DNA of 6,368 nucleotides from Candidatus Omnitrophota bacterium (GCA_028712045.1 JAQTRA010000057.1:1-6368), one strand, 5' to 3'; counted from the stretch's first letter, positions 1 to 5,889 are shown. Made by a program: numbers and translations. Notes: generated from the sequence alone by a model not told the origin.

Positions 1-1
1 T

Positions 2-28
2 TTTATGGAGTCCAGGCAACTCCATAAA
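2..28 (-). terminator. Possible terminator hairpin after the last precursor
   Basis: A perfect 10-bp inverted repeat (2-11 with 19-28, 7-nt loop) begins 64 nt after the distal precursor's stop. The stem has only three G:C pairs plus A/T ends, and the base following it on the minus strand is A. A U-tract could only lie outside the window, so it may be a terminator, an mRNA-stabilising hairpin or chance. The rest of 1-92 holds no gene that I can see. Confidence 0.35.
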
Positions 29-92
29 TAATTCTTTATTCCGATGGTTACAATAACAATACTGACTAAACTATTTAACGCATCCTTCACTA

Positions 93-308
93 TTAGGAGG
101 AAGTTCTCACACTGCACAAACTGGGGCCGCAGCCGTTATACTGCGGATATGGCCCGGAAGTTACTAAACAATACCCCCAGGTAGCATTATTACCGCCGCC
201 ATATCTGGTATACCCGGACTTGCATGACGCCAGCACTAATTCCGCTCCATTGGCATCCCGCGTCAATACTGTTAGTATTGGCTTAACCCATTTTTTATTC
301 TCTTGCAT
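93..308 (-). CDS. RiPP precursor peptide C (71 aa)
   Basis: The leader (M-Q-E-N-K-K-W-V-K-P, 'ILTVLTRD', 'ELVLASCK' at 23-30) aligns with precursors A and B at the far end of the cluster. The core begins S-G-Y-T-R-Y-G-G-G-N-N and is rich in Gly, Tyr, Pro and Asn. Cysteines are at 29, 47, 60 and 65, and the tail S-V-R-T-S-S again puts Ser exactly six residues after the last Cys. Its leader is nearer to precursor A than to B, which suggests duplication with divergence of the core. It is the last gene of the visible operon and has its own strong ribosome site and a possible internal promoter. As in the other precursors, no signal peptide is seen; maturation should start in the cytoplasm with binding of the leader by the PqqD-like protein. 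The precursor role is well supported; the final product is unknown. Confidence 0.86.
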   Translation of the reverse strand: MQENKKWVKPILTVLTRDANGAELVLASCKSGYTRYGGGNNATWGYCLVTSGPYPQYNGCGPSLCSVRTSS

Positions 309-316
309 ATACTTCT

Positions 317-324
317 ACCTCCCC
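317..324 (-). promoter_or_regulatory. Strong Shine-Dalgarno site of the distal precursor
   Basis: GGGGAGGT on the minus strand. The GGAGG core is 9 nt before the ATG at 306-308. Confidence 0.75.
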
Positions 325-334
325 TTACCATCAT

Positions 335-363
335 ATCTTATTCCTTCTCTTACTTTTTATCAA
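335..363 (-). promoter_or_regulatory. Candidate internal promoter for the distal precursor
   Basis: On the minus strand TTGATA (358-363; five of six -35 consensus bases) and TAAGAT (335-340; four of six) are 17 nt apart, the best spacing. TATGAT at 330-335 matches five of six but has a 22-nt spacer. The -35 box lies in the last codons of the radical SAM gene. A transcript would begin about 20 nt before the precursor's start codon, close to its ribosome site. Confidence 0.35.
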
Positions 364-1477
364 GCTTTTTTTCCAGCCATTTTTGCCGGGCATGGGCCAC
401 CTCGCAAAAATAATCAACCGGTTTATCCAATTCCTGCGTTTCAAGATAGGCATGCGCCGGGCACCAGATACAAAGATTAATTATCGGGCACTTGCAGCAT
501 TTTTCCAAAAACTCTTTTTTTTCTGAATACATACTTTTTACTTTAAGAGCAAACTCTTCCCAGGCTTGCTTGAGAGGTATTTTTTTTAAATCACAGACAC
601 AATCCGCTTGCCAGAGTGAAGAGCAAAGCCGGAATAAACCGTCATAACTTAAACTAAAGCTTCCATTACCAGTGCCGCAACGAAAAAGGTGACGGCAATT
701 ATCCTGGGCGAATTCTGGAACAATCAGTTTATCGCAATTGTTTTTAAGCGCGACAGACCGTTCGGAATCCTGCTGCTCAATGGCCACAATTTCTTCTGGC
801 GTCAACCTTTCAGATTTTATCTCTTTATTTCTATTTTGATCTGCGTCAAAACGCAGATGCAAAAACGGGTCAAAGCGAAAATAATCAGTGGTATGCTCCC
901 GGCAGAAACGAGCAATTAAAGGCAACTCCTGAAAATTAGAGCGGATAGCCATTGCTTTATAACGCACCTTAATCCTATTTTTAAGCAATAAATTAAGCCC
1001 ATTTAAAAATGCCGCGTAAGAACCTGCTTTGCGGGTTACCGCTTCGTAAGTCTTTTGGGTAACCCCATAAACAGTTACCTCAATATCACGCGGAGGGTAT
1101 TTCTTAAATAATTCTATATGTTTATCGGTAATCAAATTAGCATTAGTAAATATAGAAACCAAAATTCCCTTTTTCTTTAAATATAAATAAATATCAAAAA
1201 AATCTTCTCTTAATAACGGTTCCCCTCCGGTGATCAGGCACCATAAAGCCCCTAACTCTACTGCCTGGTCAACGATTGCCTTAATCTGATCAAATTTTAA
1301 TTCTTTATTTTTTGCGCCGGTATCATTGACAGGAAGATTTATATAGCAATGCCGGCAATTATTATTACAGCGGGCAGTCAGCTCTAAGTCAAAAGATAAA
1401 AGTTTCCTCTGGTTTTTTATCCTTTCCCAGAGAGATAAATCAGGTAAAGCAATAGACTCAACAAAAGAATCACTCAT
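350..1477 (-). CDS. Radical SAM/SPASM peptide maturase (375 aa)
   Basis: The radical SAM domain has C37, C41 and C44 in C-N-N-N-C-R-H-C and G-G-E-P at 84-87. The SPASM domain has Cys267, 285, 327, 330, 336, 339 and 358, with G280-x4-C285 and C-x2-C-x5-C-x2-C-P. Extra cysteines sit at 293, 295 and 328 (C-C-K-C). Spacing of the seven core cysteines is identical to that in the two other radical SAM proteins of the window. It has no fused leader-binding domain and no membrane segment and should act in the cytoplasm on a precursor core. Its gene ends 41 nt before the third precursor, so that precursor may be its special substrate, but this is inference from position only. The type of crosslink or modification cannot be told. 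The start is supported by a ribosome site and by the short overlap with the S26-like gene. Confidence 0.88.
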   Translation of the reverse strand: MSDSFVESIALPDLSLWERIKNQRKLLSFDLELTARCNNNCRHCYINLPVNDTGAKNKELKFDQIKAIVDQAVELGALWCLITGGEPLLREDFFDIYLYLKKKGILVSIFTNANLITDKHIELFKKYPPRDIEVTVYGVTQKTYEAVTRKAGSYAAFLNGLNLLLKNRIKVRYKAMAIRSNFQELPLIARFCREHTTDYFRFDPFLHLRFDADQNRNKEIKSERLTPEEIVAIEQQDSERSVALKNNCDKLIVPEFAQDNCRHLFRCGTGNGSFSLSYDGLFRLCSSLWQADCVCDLKKIPLKQAWEEFALKVKSMYSEKKEFLEKCCKCPIINLCIWCPAHAYLETQELDKPVDYFCEVAHARQKWLEKKLDKK

Positions 1478-1964
1478 TTTTATTAACCACCTGATTGCCG
1501 CGTAGATATTTCCATAATAAAAGCAGTAAAGGAAAAACCGGCAGGCTACGGCTTAATAAAGCGATAAAGTAACGTTCGTTCCCTAATCCTAAAATAATCC
1601 TCTTGCTGTTTCTTTCTACTTTAGAAATATAACCCATAATATCATCCTGAGGCACTGCTCCATCTGATCCCAGGCAATTATCCGCTTTAATTAAGCAGCA
1701 AGACCCCCTCCTGCCTATTACACGATGCACAACTAATTTTCTGGTTAAAGGATGAATAAACGCTACTACCCGGCCCAGGCTAAGTTTAGTTTCTTTGGTT
1801 AACGGTGAAATGGTAATCGTATCATTGTTCCTGATAAAAGGATACATGCTGAAACCTTTGGCCTTAAACCTATAAGACGCTCCTTTTGCCAGGACTACTC
1901 TAATGAGTTCAATATTATCAGCGCTGGAGAGGATTAATTCCGCGCTATTTTCTTTTAACTTCAA
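1470..1964 (-). CDS. S24/S26-type serine protease, signal-peptidase-like, with C-terminal membrane segment (164 aa)
   Basis: The K-G-F-S-M-Y-P-F-I motif gives the candidate catalytic Ser39. 'LVVHRVIG' places His80 where bacterial type I signal peptidases carry Lys, as in the ER/archaeal-type (Ser-His) branch. 'KADN' (93-96) and Asp101 match the later GDN/D region, though the usual K-G-D-N is altered to K-A-D-N, and the usual G-D before the V-V-A-F strand is G-R (64-65). A hydrophobic stretch at about 132-151 (with L-L-L-L-L-W near its end) followed by K-Y-L-R looks like one C-terminal membrane anchor; no N-terminal anchor is seen. Such proteins recur in RiPP loci with PqqD-like and kinase genes, and leader removal is a plausible but unproven job. 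It starts with TTG after a strong ribosome site, overlaps the PqqD-like gene by 20 nt and overlaps the next radical SAM gene by 8 nt. The altered motif residues leave activity open. Confidence 0.82.
   Translation of the reverse strand: MKLKENSAELILSSADNIELIRVVLAKGASYRFKAKGFSMYPFIRNNDTITISPLTKETKLSLGRVVAFIHPLTRKLVVHRVIGRRGSCCLIKADNCLGSDGAVPQDDIMGYISKVERNSKRIILGLGNERYFIALLSRSLPVFPLLLLLWKYLRGNQVVNKNE
1487..1492 (-). promoter_or_regulatory. Shine-Dalgarno site of the third radical SAM gene
   Basis: AGGTGG on the minus strand, 9 nt before the ATG at 1475-1477 and wholly inside the S26-like gene, whose stop overlaps the start by 8 nt. Confidence 0.65.
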
Positions 1965-2256
1965 CTAACATCCTCCTTTTGAGCAACTCTTCGGTCAGGC
2001 CTAAAACATCTTTTTCCATCTCATCGGCAGATACGTCAAACTCCGAAGATAAAGAATCCGCCACTTTTTTTAAACTTTTTTGGCTATCTATTTTATCCCA
2101 GATCGCCCGGCCGGTTTCATTCAACGTAAATATTTCATCTTCTAAATCCCCGATTCCGCTGGTTATAGGTATGATAATAAACTCTCCCTGAATCTCTCTG
2201 GCTACTACATCCTCAGATACTTTATAAACTTTATTAATATCGACTTTTGTTGGCAT
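1945..2256 (-). CDS. PqqD-like leader-binding protein (RiPP recognition element, 103 aa)
   Basis: Length and pattern fit the PqqD family: an N-terminal strand region (Y-K-V-S-E-D-V-V-A-R-E), a turn and strand 'EFIIIP', then D-E-I-F-T-L-N-E-T-G-R-A-I-W-D (about 40-54), which is the family's hallmark N-x-T-G-x-x-I-W segment, followed by helices 'SLKKVADSLSSEFDVSADEM' and a C-terminal helix. PqqD-type proteins bind precursor leaders in a winged-helix fold and deliver them to radical SAM enzymes. Here it is a free-standing protein while none of the three radical SAM proteins shows a fused copy, so it probably serves all three. Its stop (TAG) lies 20 nt inside the S26-like gene, so the two overlap. 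The shared leader of the three precursors is its likely ligand. Confidence 0.9.
   Translation of the reverse strand: MPTKVDINKVYKVSEDVVAREIQGEFIIIPITSGIGDLEDEIFTLNETGRAIWDKIDSQKSLKKVADSLSSEFDVSADEMEKDVLGLTEELLKRRMLVEVKRK
1972..1976 (-). promoter_or_regulatory. Shine-Dalgarno site that selects a TTG start
   Basis: GGAGG on the minus strand, within the PqqD-like gene, 7 nt before TTG at 1962-1964. The nearer ATG just after it (1968-1970) is in the PqqD frame and codes its own Met96, so it is not a competing start for the S26 gene. Confidence 0.7.
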
Positions 2257-2262
2257 AACACT

Positions 2263-2267
2263 CCTCC
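2263..2267 (-). promoter_or_regulatory. Shine-Dalgarno site of the PqqD-like gene
   Basis: GGAGG on the minus strand, 6 nt before the ATG at 2254-2256. It directly abuts the stop codon of the preceding radical SAM gene (2268-2270), so the whole 11-nt spacer serves translation. Confidence 0.8.
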
Positions 2268-3428
2268 TTAATTATTAACGAAATCCTTAATCCTCTCCTG
2301 CCAGTTTATAACTTCCCAGGCAAATTCATTTTCCTTAATTAATCCCAGATGCCTGGCCTGAAGATGCGCAATCTGACAAAGATAATCAACCGGCGTATCC
2401 AAAGTGCCGTGCTCTGTCCAGGATTTTGCCGGGCACTGTTCACATAGCCCTTTTAAAAAACATTTAGCGCAACGGCTAAGGTACCCAGGATTAACAGCTT
2501 CTAACTCTCTTAGCTTAGGGAAAAAATTATTTAAAGCATCTTTTAAAGAGCCTTGCTTAATATTATAAACAGCATCCGGATGCCTGAGCATCAGGCAAGG
2601 CTGAAAATAGCCATAAGCATCTACGCAACCACAACCGAGCCCTGAACCACAAGTAAAAAGTTTGTTACCCGAAGGCCGCATAAATTTAGAACAAAACTCT
2701 TTCATCCCTTTAATATATTTATCTTTCTGGCGGCTAAGAACATTCAAACCTTCTTGCGGAGTAAACCGGAATTTTTTTATTAATTCGTTTTTTCGATTAT
2801 CTCTGCGGCAATGCAAGTCAAGGAACATCGCGTAAGCCGGCGGCTTTCTATCCATCCCGGGAATCGTTATTGACCATTTTTCAAATTCATCTAATTCATC
2901 TTTATTCTGCGGCAGGAACGCTCCTTTAACTACAAAAGGAATTTTATTTTTTAATAACAAATTTATTCCTGCCCAGGCTGCCTTAAAAGACCCTTTTGCG
3001 CGCGTGATGGCTTCATACGATTTTTCTTTCATCCCGTAAACCGAAACTTCAATTTTTTCTAAAGGCGGAATGTGCGCAAATAATTCCGCTAAAGAAGAAT
3101 CAATTAATGTCGCATTAGTAAAAATTAAAACTCTTAAGCCGAGCTTTCTGGCGAAAATATATAATTCCCTGAAATCTTCCCTTAAAAGCGGTTCGCCGCC
3201 GGTGAAGCGCACAGTTATACAACCTAAAGAAACTGCTTCCTTCAGGATATTTTCGATATCTTCGGTAGATAATTCTTTGTTTTTTGCCTCAAGGCTATCA
3301 ACCGGCAGGTTTATACAACAGTGGATACAATTATTATTGCAGCGTTCAGTAAGCTCTAAATCTAACCGCTCTAAAAGTACTAAATTATTTTTCGGAAAAA
3401 CCGCCTGGCCTATTTTCTGCTTTATCAC
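2268..3428 (-). CDS. Radical SAM/SPASM peptide maturase (386 aa)
   Basis: The radical SAM domain has C30, C34 and C37 in C-N-N-N-C-I-H-C and G-G-E-P at 77-80. The SPASM domain has Cys260, 278, 320, 323, 329, 332 and 351, with the classic G-x4-C (G273 to C278) and C-x2-C-x5-C-x2-C-P signature, plus two extra cysteines at 266 and 268. Length and layout fit the SPASM peptide-modifying enzymes, which make thioether, C-C or related crosslinks or epimerise residues; the exact chemistry cannot be read from sequence. No fused leader-binding domain is visible, so leader binding probably comes from the PqqD-like protein encoded 11 nt downstream. It is clearly paralogous to the third radical SAM protein (both have N-L-P-V, N-K-E-L and G-G-E-P-L-L-R-E-D-F in the same places). 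The GTG start is the only usual start codon after the upstream in-frame stop but is poorly spaced from its ribosome site, so the N-terminus is uncertain by about four residues. Confidence 0.87.
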   Translation of the reverse strand: MIKQKIGQAVFPKNNLVLLERLDLELTERCNNNCIHCCINLPVDSLEAKNKELSTEDIENILKEAVSLGCITVRFTGGEPLLREDFRELYIFARKLGLRVLIFTNATLIDSSLAELFAHIPPLEKIEVSVYGMKEKSYEAITRAKGSFKAAWAGINLLLKNKIPFVVKGAFLPQNKDELDEFEKWSITIPGMDRKPPAYAMFLDLHCRRDNRKNELIKKFRFTPQEGLNVLSRQKDKYIKGMKEFCSKFMRPSGNKLFTCGSGLGCGCVDAYGYFQPCLMLRHPDAVYNIKQGSLKDALNNFFPKLRELEAVNPGYLSRCAKCFLKGLCEQCPAKSWTEHGTLDTPVDYLCQIAHLQARHLGLIKENEFAWEVINWQERIKDFVNN

Positions 3429-3444
3429 ATAAGAGTTGATTTGA

Positions 3445-3450
3445 CACCTC
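3445..3450 (-). promoter_or_regulatory. Shine-Dalgarno-like site, unusually far from the GTG start of the second radical SAM gene
   Basis: On the minus strand this reads GAGGTG, in the 49-nt gap after the kinase fusion gene. It is 16 nt from the GTG at 3426-3428, too far for best use. The in-frame codon at the ideal distance is ATC (3438-3440), a very rare start. An in-frame TAG at 3456-3458 bounds the possible start upstream. Confidence 0.45.
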
Positions 3451-3477
3451 TTTAGCTACGAACCTATCCTGCCCAAA

Positions 3478-5439
3478 TTATAACTCAAGTTTCTTCTTCA
3501 ACAAATCCACTATCTTGCCACTTTTGTCAAATTTCAGCAGGTAACAAGGAATTGTTTGAACTAACCTGTCTGTAAGCAATAAAGTTTTTTCCCACCAATC
3601 CACATTTACAAACGGCCGGATCAAACAAGCCAGAATCCTTCTGGTTATTTCTTTTTTATCTTCTAAGGCGATAAGTTCATTTACTTCGGCTTTCTCTAAG
3701 AACATAATCGCCTTTAAAGGGGCAGAGCCTGCCGATATATCCGGCACTGTTCCGTGGCTCCAGGTGCCGTAAATCTTAAAACCTTGCGGCATTCTCCGGA
3801 TAATAACCCGGTCATCGCAAAGTATTTCAGCTTTTCCCTTTAACATTGTCGCCATGGTAGATTTTCCTGCTTCAGAGTGTCCGGCAAAAAGCAAGCCTTG
3901 TCCGTTAAAATTAACTCCGCAGGAATGCAGATAACAACCCTCTTTATCCGCTAATATACGCGCTAGTAAAATCTGATCCGTAGGAAAAAGCGTAAGCGAA
4001 GACAATCCCCCTTTTTTAAAAGTATCTTCCTGGTCATTATAAATCCTGGCCCGGGTATGATCCTGGTTAAAAACAACCGCCCGATGAAGAGCCTGGTTAT
4101 CTTTATCCGAAGAAATTCCTAGATATATCCAGGAATTTTCTTTTTTATAAATTGCCCACGGCACTTTTCGATAAACCTCGGTTCCTAAATCTTTACCGTT
4201 AAAATCAGGTAAAAAAAACTGATGCCGGATTAAAACCATATCCTCTGCCGGCCCGGATACCTCAAACTGTTTAAGCTTAGAATGAAATGTCCCTTCCTTA
4301 ATAGGAATGTCCGATTCTACCTGTAAAGTAATATCCGCAACCCGATAATAACGCCGGTGATTTCTTTGCCAGTTTTCTTTAAAATTCTTATTCTCCTTAG
4401 CCACCGCGCAAAGATAATCAACTTTCGCATTGAAATTCCGATGCTCTAAATACCCATAAACCGGGCAAATCCGGCAATCTTTGCGTAACGCGCAAGAACC
4501 GCAATTATTCTTAGATTCTTCGGCAATTTTAATTTTAGTGGCTAAAGAAGGAATAAATTTTTCCCAACCCTGGCTAAAATTTCCTTTTCTTAAATCATAC
4601 CGTAAGTTTGGGTCTTTAACAAAACAACAAAAAGACATCTTGCCGTAAGGGTCAATATGAAAATCTCGCCTGGTATTTATACAGGCAGAAAATAAATAAT
4701 CGCTCCCATTGCCGCAACAATTGTGTTCTGCTTGCTTTTGAGCTTGATCTTCATAGGCTAAATCCGGCTGGTCCAATCCAACTACTTCCTGAGGCGGCAG
4801 CCTTTGACGGATTATTTCTGCGTTTCTTGCTTGATCACCGGATGCTGAAAGATAAAGCCAGGCAGCGCCAGTCCGGTAATGCTTGCTTAAGGTTTGGGCT
4901 AATTTCTCCATATCCTTAAACTGATGATAATTATCCTTCATTGGGATAAGCTGGACCATAAAGCCTGCTTTCGCTTCTTTTAAATAGGCAAATCCGGCCA
5001 GGGTTGCTTCAAATGAACCGGGATTACGCGTAATATGATCATGCACTTGCCTGGTCGCTCCGTAAAGAGCAACCATTTTAGTCCCCGGCCTTTTCATTAA
5101 CTGCGCAATTTTTGGAGTAATTAACGTGCCGTTGGTATTCAGGGAGTAAGTTGAACTATTAGAAGTAATATAATCAAATATCTCCAAGAAATCCGGCCGC
5201 AGCATTGGCTCGCCGCCTGAAATAGACCATCTGCGGCAACCAAGAGATTTTGCTTCATCAACAATGCCTTTAATTTCTTTTAAAGAAAGTTCGTCTTTTT
5301 TTTCTTTTGAATCAGAAGGAATACTTAACCAACAATGGCGGCAATTATTATTACAACGATAGGTAAGGTCAATCGTCCCCTCAAGAGGCAAACGGAGAAA
5401 ATTATTTATTTTTTTTATTTCCAGATAACCTTGCGCCAT
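3478..5439 (-). CDS. Radical SAM/SPASM enzyme fused to an HPr-kinase-like domain (653 aa)
   Basis: Residues about 20-240 are a radical SAM domain: C29, C33 and C36 form the Cx3Cx2C site for the 4Fe-4S cluster (C-N-N-N-C-R-H-C), and G-G-E-P at 75-78 is the SAM-binding motif. Residues about 250-345 are a SPASM domain with Cys253, 271, 313, 316, 322, 325 and 344, expected to hold two auxiliary Fe-S clusters. From about 355 to the end the protein resembles HPr kinase/phosphorylase-like proteins of RiPP clusters: a Y-L-H-S-C-G-V segment near 503-509, a Walker A loop G-H-S-E-A-G-K-S-T (520-528) and L-C-D-D (540-543), where the acidic pair fits metal binding. The N-terminal domain of true HPr kinases is absent. 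It probably modifies a precursor core and phosphorylates a Ser, perhaps the C-terminal Ser of the precursors. The fusion joins two normally separate activities. Its ATG follows the precursor B stop by 2 nt with no clear ribosome site, which suggests translational coupling. Domain calls are firm; the substrates are inferred. Confidence 0.88.
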   Translation of the reverse strand: MAQGYLEIKKINNFLRLPLEGTIDLTYRCNNNCRHCWLSIPSDSKEKKDELSLKEIKGIVDEAKSLGCRRWSISGGEPMLRPDFLEIFDYITSNSSTYSLNTNGTLITPKIAQLMKRPGTKMVALYGATRQVHDHITRNPGSFEATLAGFAYLKEAKAGFMVQLIPMKDNYHQFKDMEKLAQTLSKHYRTGAAWLYLSASGDQARNAEIIRQRLPPQEVVGLDQPDLAYEDQAQKQAEHNCCGNGSDYLFSACINTRRDFHIDPYGKMSFCCFVKDPNLRYDLRKGNFSQGWEKFIPSLATKIKIAEESKNNCGSCALRKDCRICPVYGYLEHRNFNAKVDYLCAVAKENKNFKENWQRNHRRYYRVADITLQVESDIPIKEGTFHSKLKQFEVSGPAEDMVLIRHQFFLPDFNGKDLGTEVYRKVPWAIYKKENSWIYLGISSDKDNQALHRAVVFNQDHTRARIYNDQEDTFKKGGLSSLTLFPTDQILLARILADKEGCYLHSCGVNFNGQGLLFAGHSEAGKSTMATMLKGKAEILCDDRVIIRRMPQGFKIYGTWSHGTVPDISAGSAPLKAIMFLEKAEVNELIALEDKKEITRRILACLIRPFVNVDWWEKTLLLTDRLVQTIPCYLLKFDKSGKIVDLLKKKLEL

Positions 5440-5441
5440 AT

Positions 5442-5636
5442 TTAAGATACTGCCCAGGCATTACAAGTAGTAGGGTGGCAAAGATTATCCGAAGGTATTT
5501 GCTGGCACATATTCTGATGGTAACCCGGGCCAAAAGGCCCATATGGCGTGTTTTTGCACGCGGCCAACAACCCCTCCTCAGATTTACATCTGATAATAAT
5601 AACCAATTTCGGCTTAACCCATTTATTTTTCTTCAT
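5442..5636 (-). CDS. RiPP precursor peptide B (64 aa)
   Basis: The peptide starts M-K-K-N-K-W-V-K-P and continues with 'KLVIIIRC' and 'GLLAACK' (22-28), so its leader matches the other two precursors with one residue fewer between K-P and C-K. The core carries a P-Y-G-P-F-G-P-G run (31-38) and cysteines at 44, 53 and 58, besides Cys27 of the C-K motif and an extra Cys17 in the leader. It ends N-A-W-A-V-S, so the last Cys is again followed by exactly six residues with Ser last. It is the most divergent precursor. The start is set by a strong ribosome site and by leader homology; the longer in-frame version was rejected. Its stop lies 2 nt before the ATG of the radical SAM-kinase fusion gene, so the two are probably translated together. 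Confidence 0.85.
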   Translation of the reverse strand: MKKNKWVKPKLVIIIRCKSEEGLLAACKNTPYGPFGPGYHQNMCQQIPSDNLCHPTTCNAWAVS

Positions 5637-5640
5637 TATC

Positions 5641-5647
5641 CACCTCC
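5641..5647 (-). promoter_or_regulatory. Shine-Dalgarno site of precursor B; decides the start
   Basis: On the minus strand this reads GGAGGTG, with GGAGG 6 nt before the ATG at 5634-5636. It selects this ATG over the upstream in-frame one at 5709-5711, which would overlap precursor A and add 25 residues not matched in the other leaders. Confidence 0.8.
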
Positions 5648-5649
5648 AG

Positions 5650-5856
5650 TTACGACATCGTAACCCAGTCGCAGGCATTACATCGCGTCCCAAAACCAGG
5701 CACTCCGGCATAACCGCTCATACAAGCTTGAGCCGAACGCACCGGGCCATTACCCCAATTCATAGACGCTTTACAAGTCGTCAACACCAATTCGCTGGCA
5801 TCCGCGCCCCGCCTCAATACTGTCAGAACCGGCTTATCCCACTTTTTTTTCTTCAT
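5650..5856 (-). CDS. RiPP precursor peptide A (68 aa)
   Basis: A small peptide with a basic N-terminal leader (M-K-K-K-K-W-D-K-P, then 'VLTVLRRG', then 'ELVLTTCK' at 22-29) and a core rich in Gly, Pro, Trp and Cys. Cysteines are at 28, 45, 59 and 62, and the last six residues are D-W-V-T-M-S, ending in Ser. The leader aligns almost residue for residue with the 71-aa precursor at the other end of the cluster (K-W-x-K-P-x-L-T-V-L-x-R in both), while the cores differ. This is typical of RiPP precursors that share one maturation apparatus. Neither a hydrophobic signal peptide nor a known fold is visible. It is the first gene after the candidate promoter and is followed after 13 nt by a second precursor. 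I do not recognise a named precursor family with certainty; the role rests on leader conservation and on the adjoining radical SAM and PqqD-like genes. Confidence 0.85.
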   Translation of the reverse strand: MKKKKWDKPVLTVLRRGADASELVLTTCKASMNWGNGPVRSAQACMSGYAGVPGFGTRCNACDWVTMS

Positions 5857-5860
5857 AAAC

Positions 5861-5866
5861 CACCTC
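5861..5866 (-). promoter_or_regulatory. Shine-Dalgarno site of the first precursor gene
   Basis: On the minus strand this reads GAGGTG. The GAGG core lies 6 nt before the ATG at 5854-5856, which fixes the start of the peptide. Confidence 0.7.
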
Positions 5867-5877
5867 TTTCTGATCTA

Positions 5878-5889
5878 ATTTATATAAAT
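5878..5889. promoter_or_regulatory. 12-bp perfect palindrome at the presumed transcription start
   Basis: ATTTATATAAAT is its own reverse complement. It directly abuts the TATAAT box on the downstream side, where an operator would act. It is pure A/T in an AT-rich spacer, so chance is a serious alternative. Confidence 0.25.

Noticed and set aside
265..279. Small inverted repeat (6-bp arms, 3-nt loop) in the leader codons of precursor C
   Set aside because: Short, A/T-rich, inside coding sequence and absent from the matching stretch of precursor A, so probably a chance effect of codon choice.
5637..5711. N-terminal extension of precursor B to an upstream in-frame ATG (89 aa)
   Set aside because: It overlaps precursor A, has no matching leader in the other two peptides, and the internal ATG has a strong, well-spaced ribosome site.
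219..5775. Lipobox-like L-A-S-C, L-T-T-C and L-A-A-C in the three precursors (bacterial lipoproteins?)
   Set aside because: The stretch before it contains charged residues and Arg and lacks a continuous hydrophobic signal segment; L-T-T-C is also a poor lipobox. The conserved leader fits a RiPP better.
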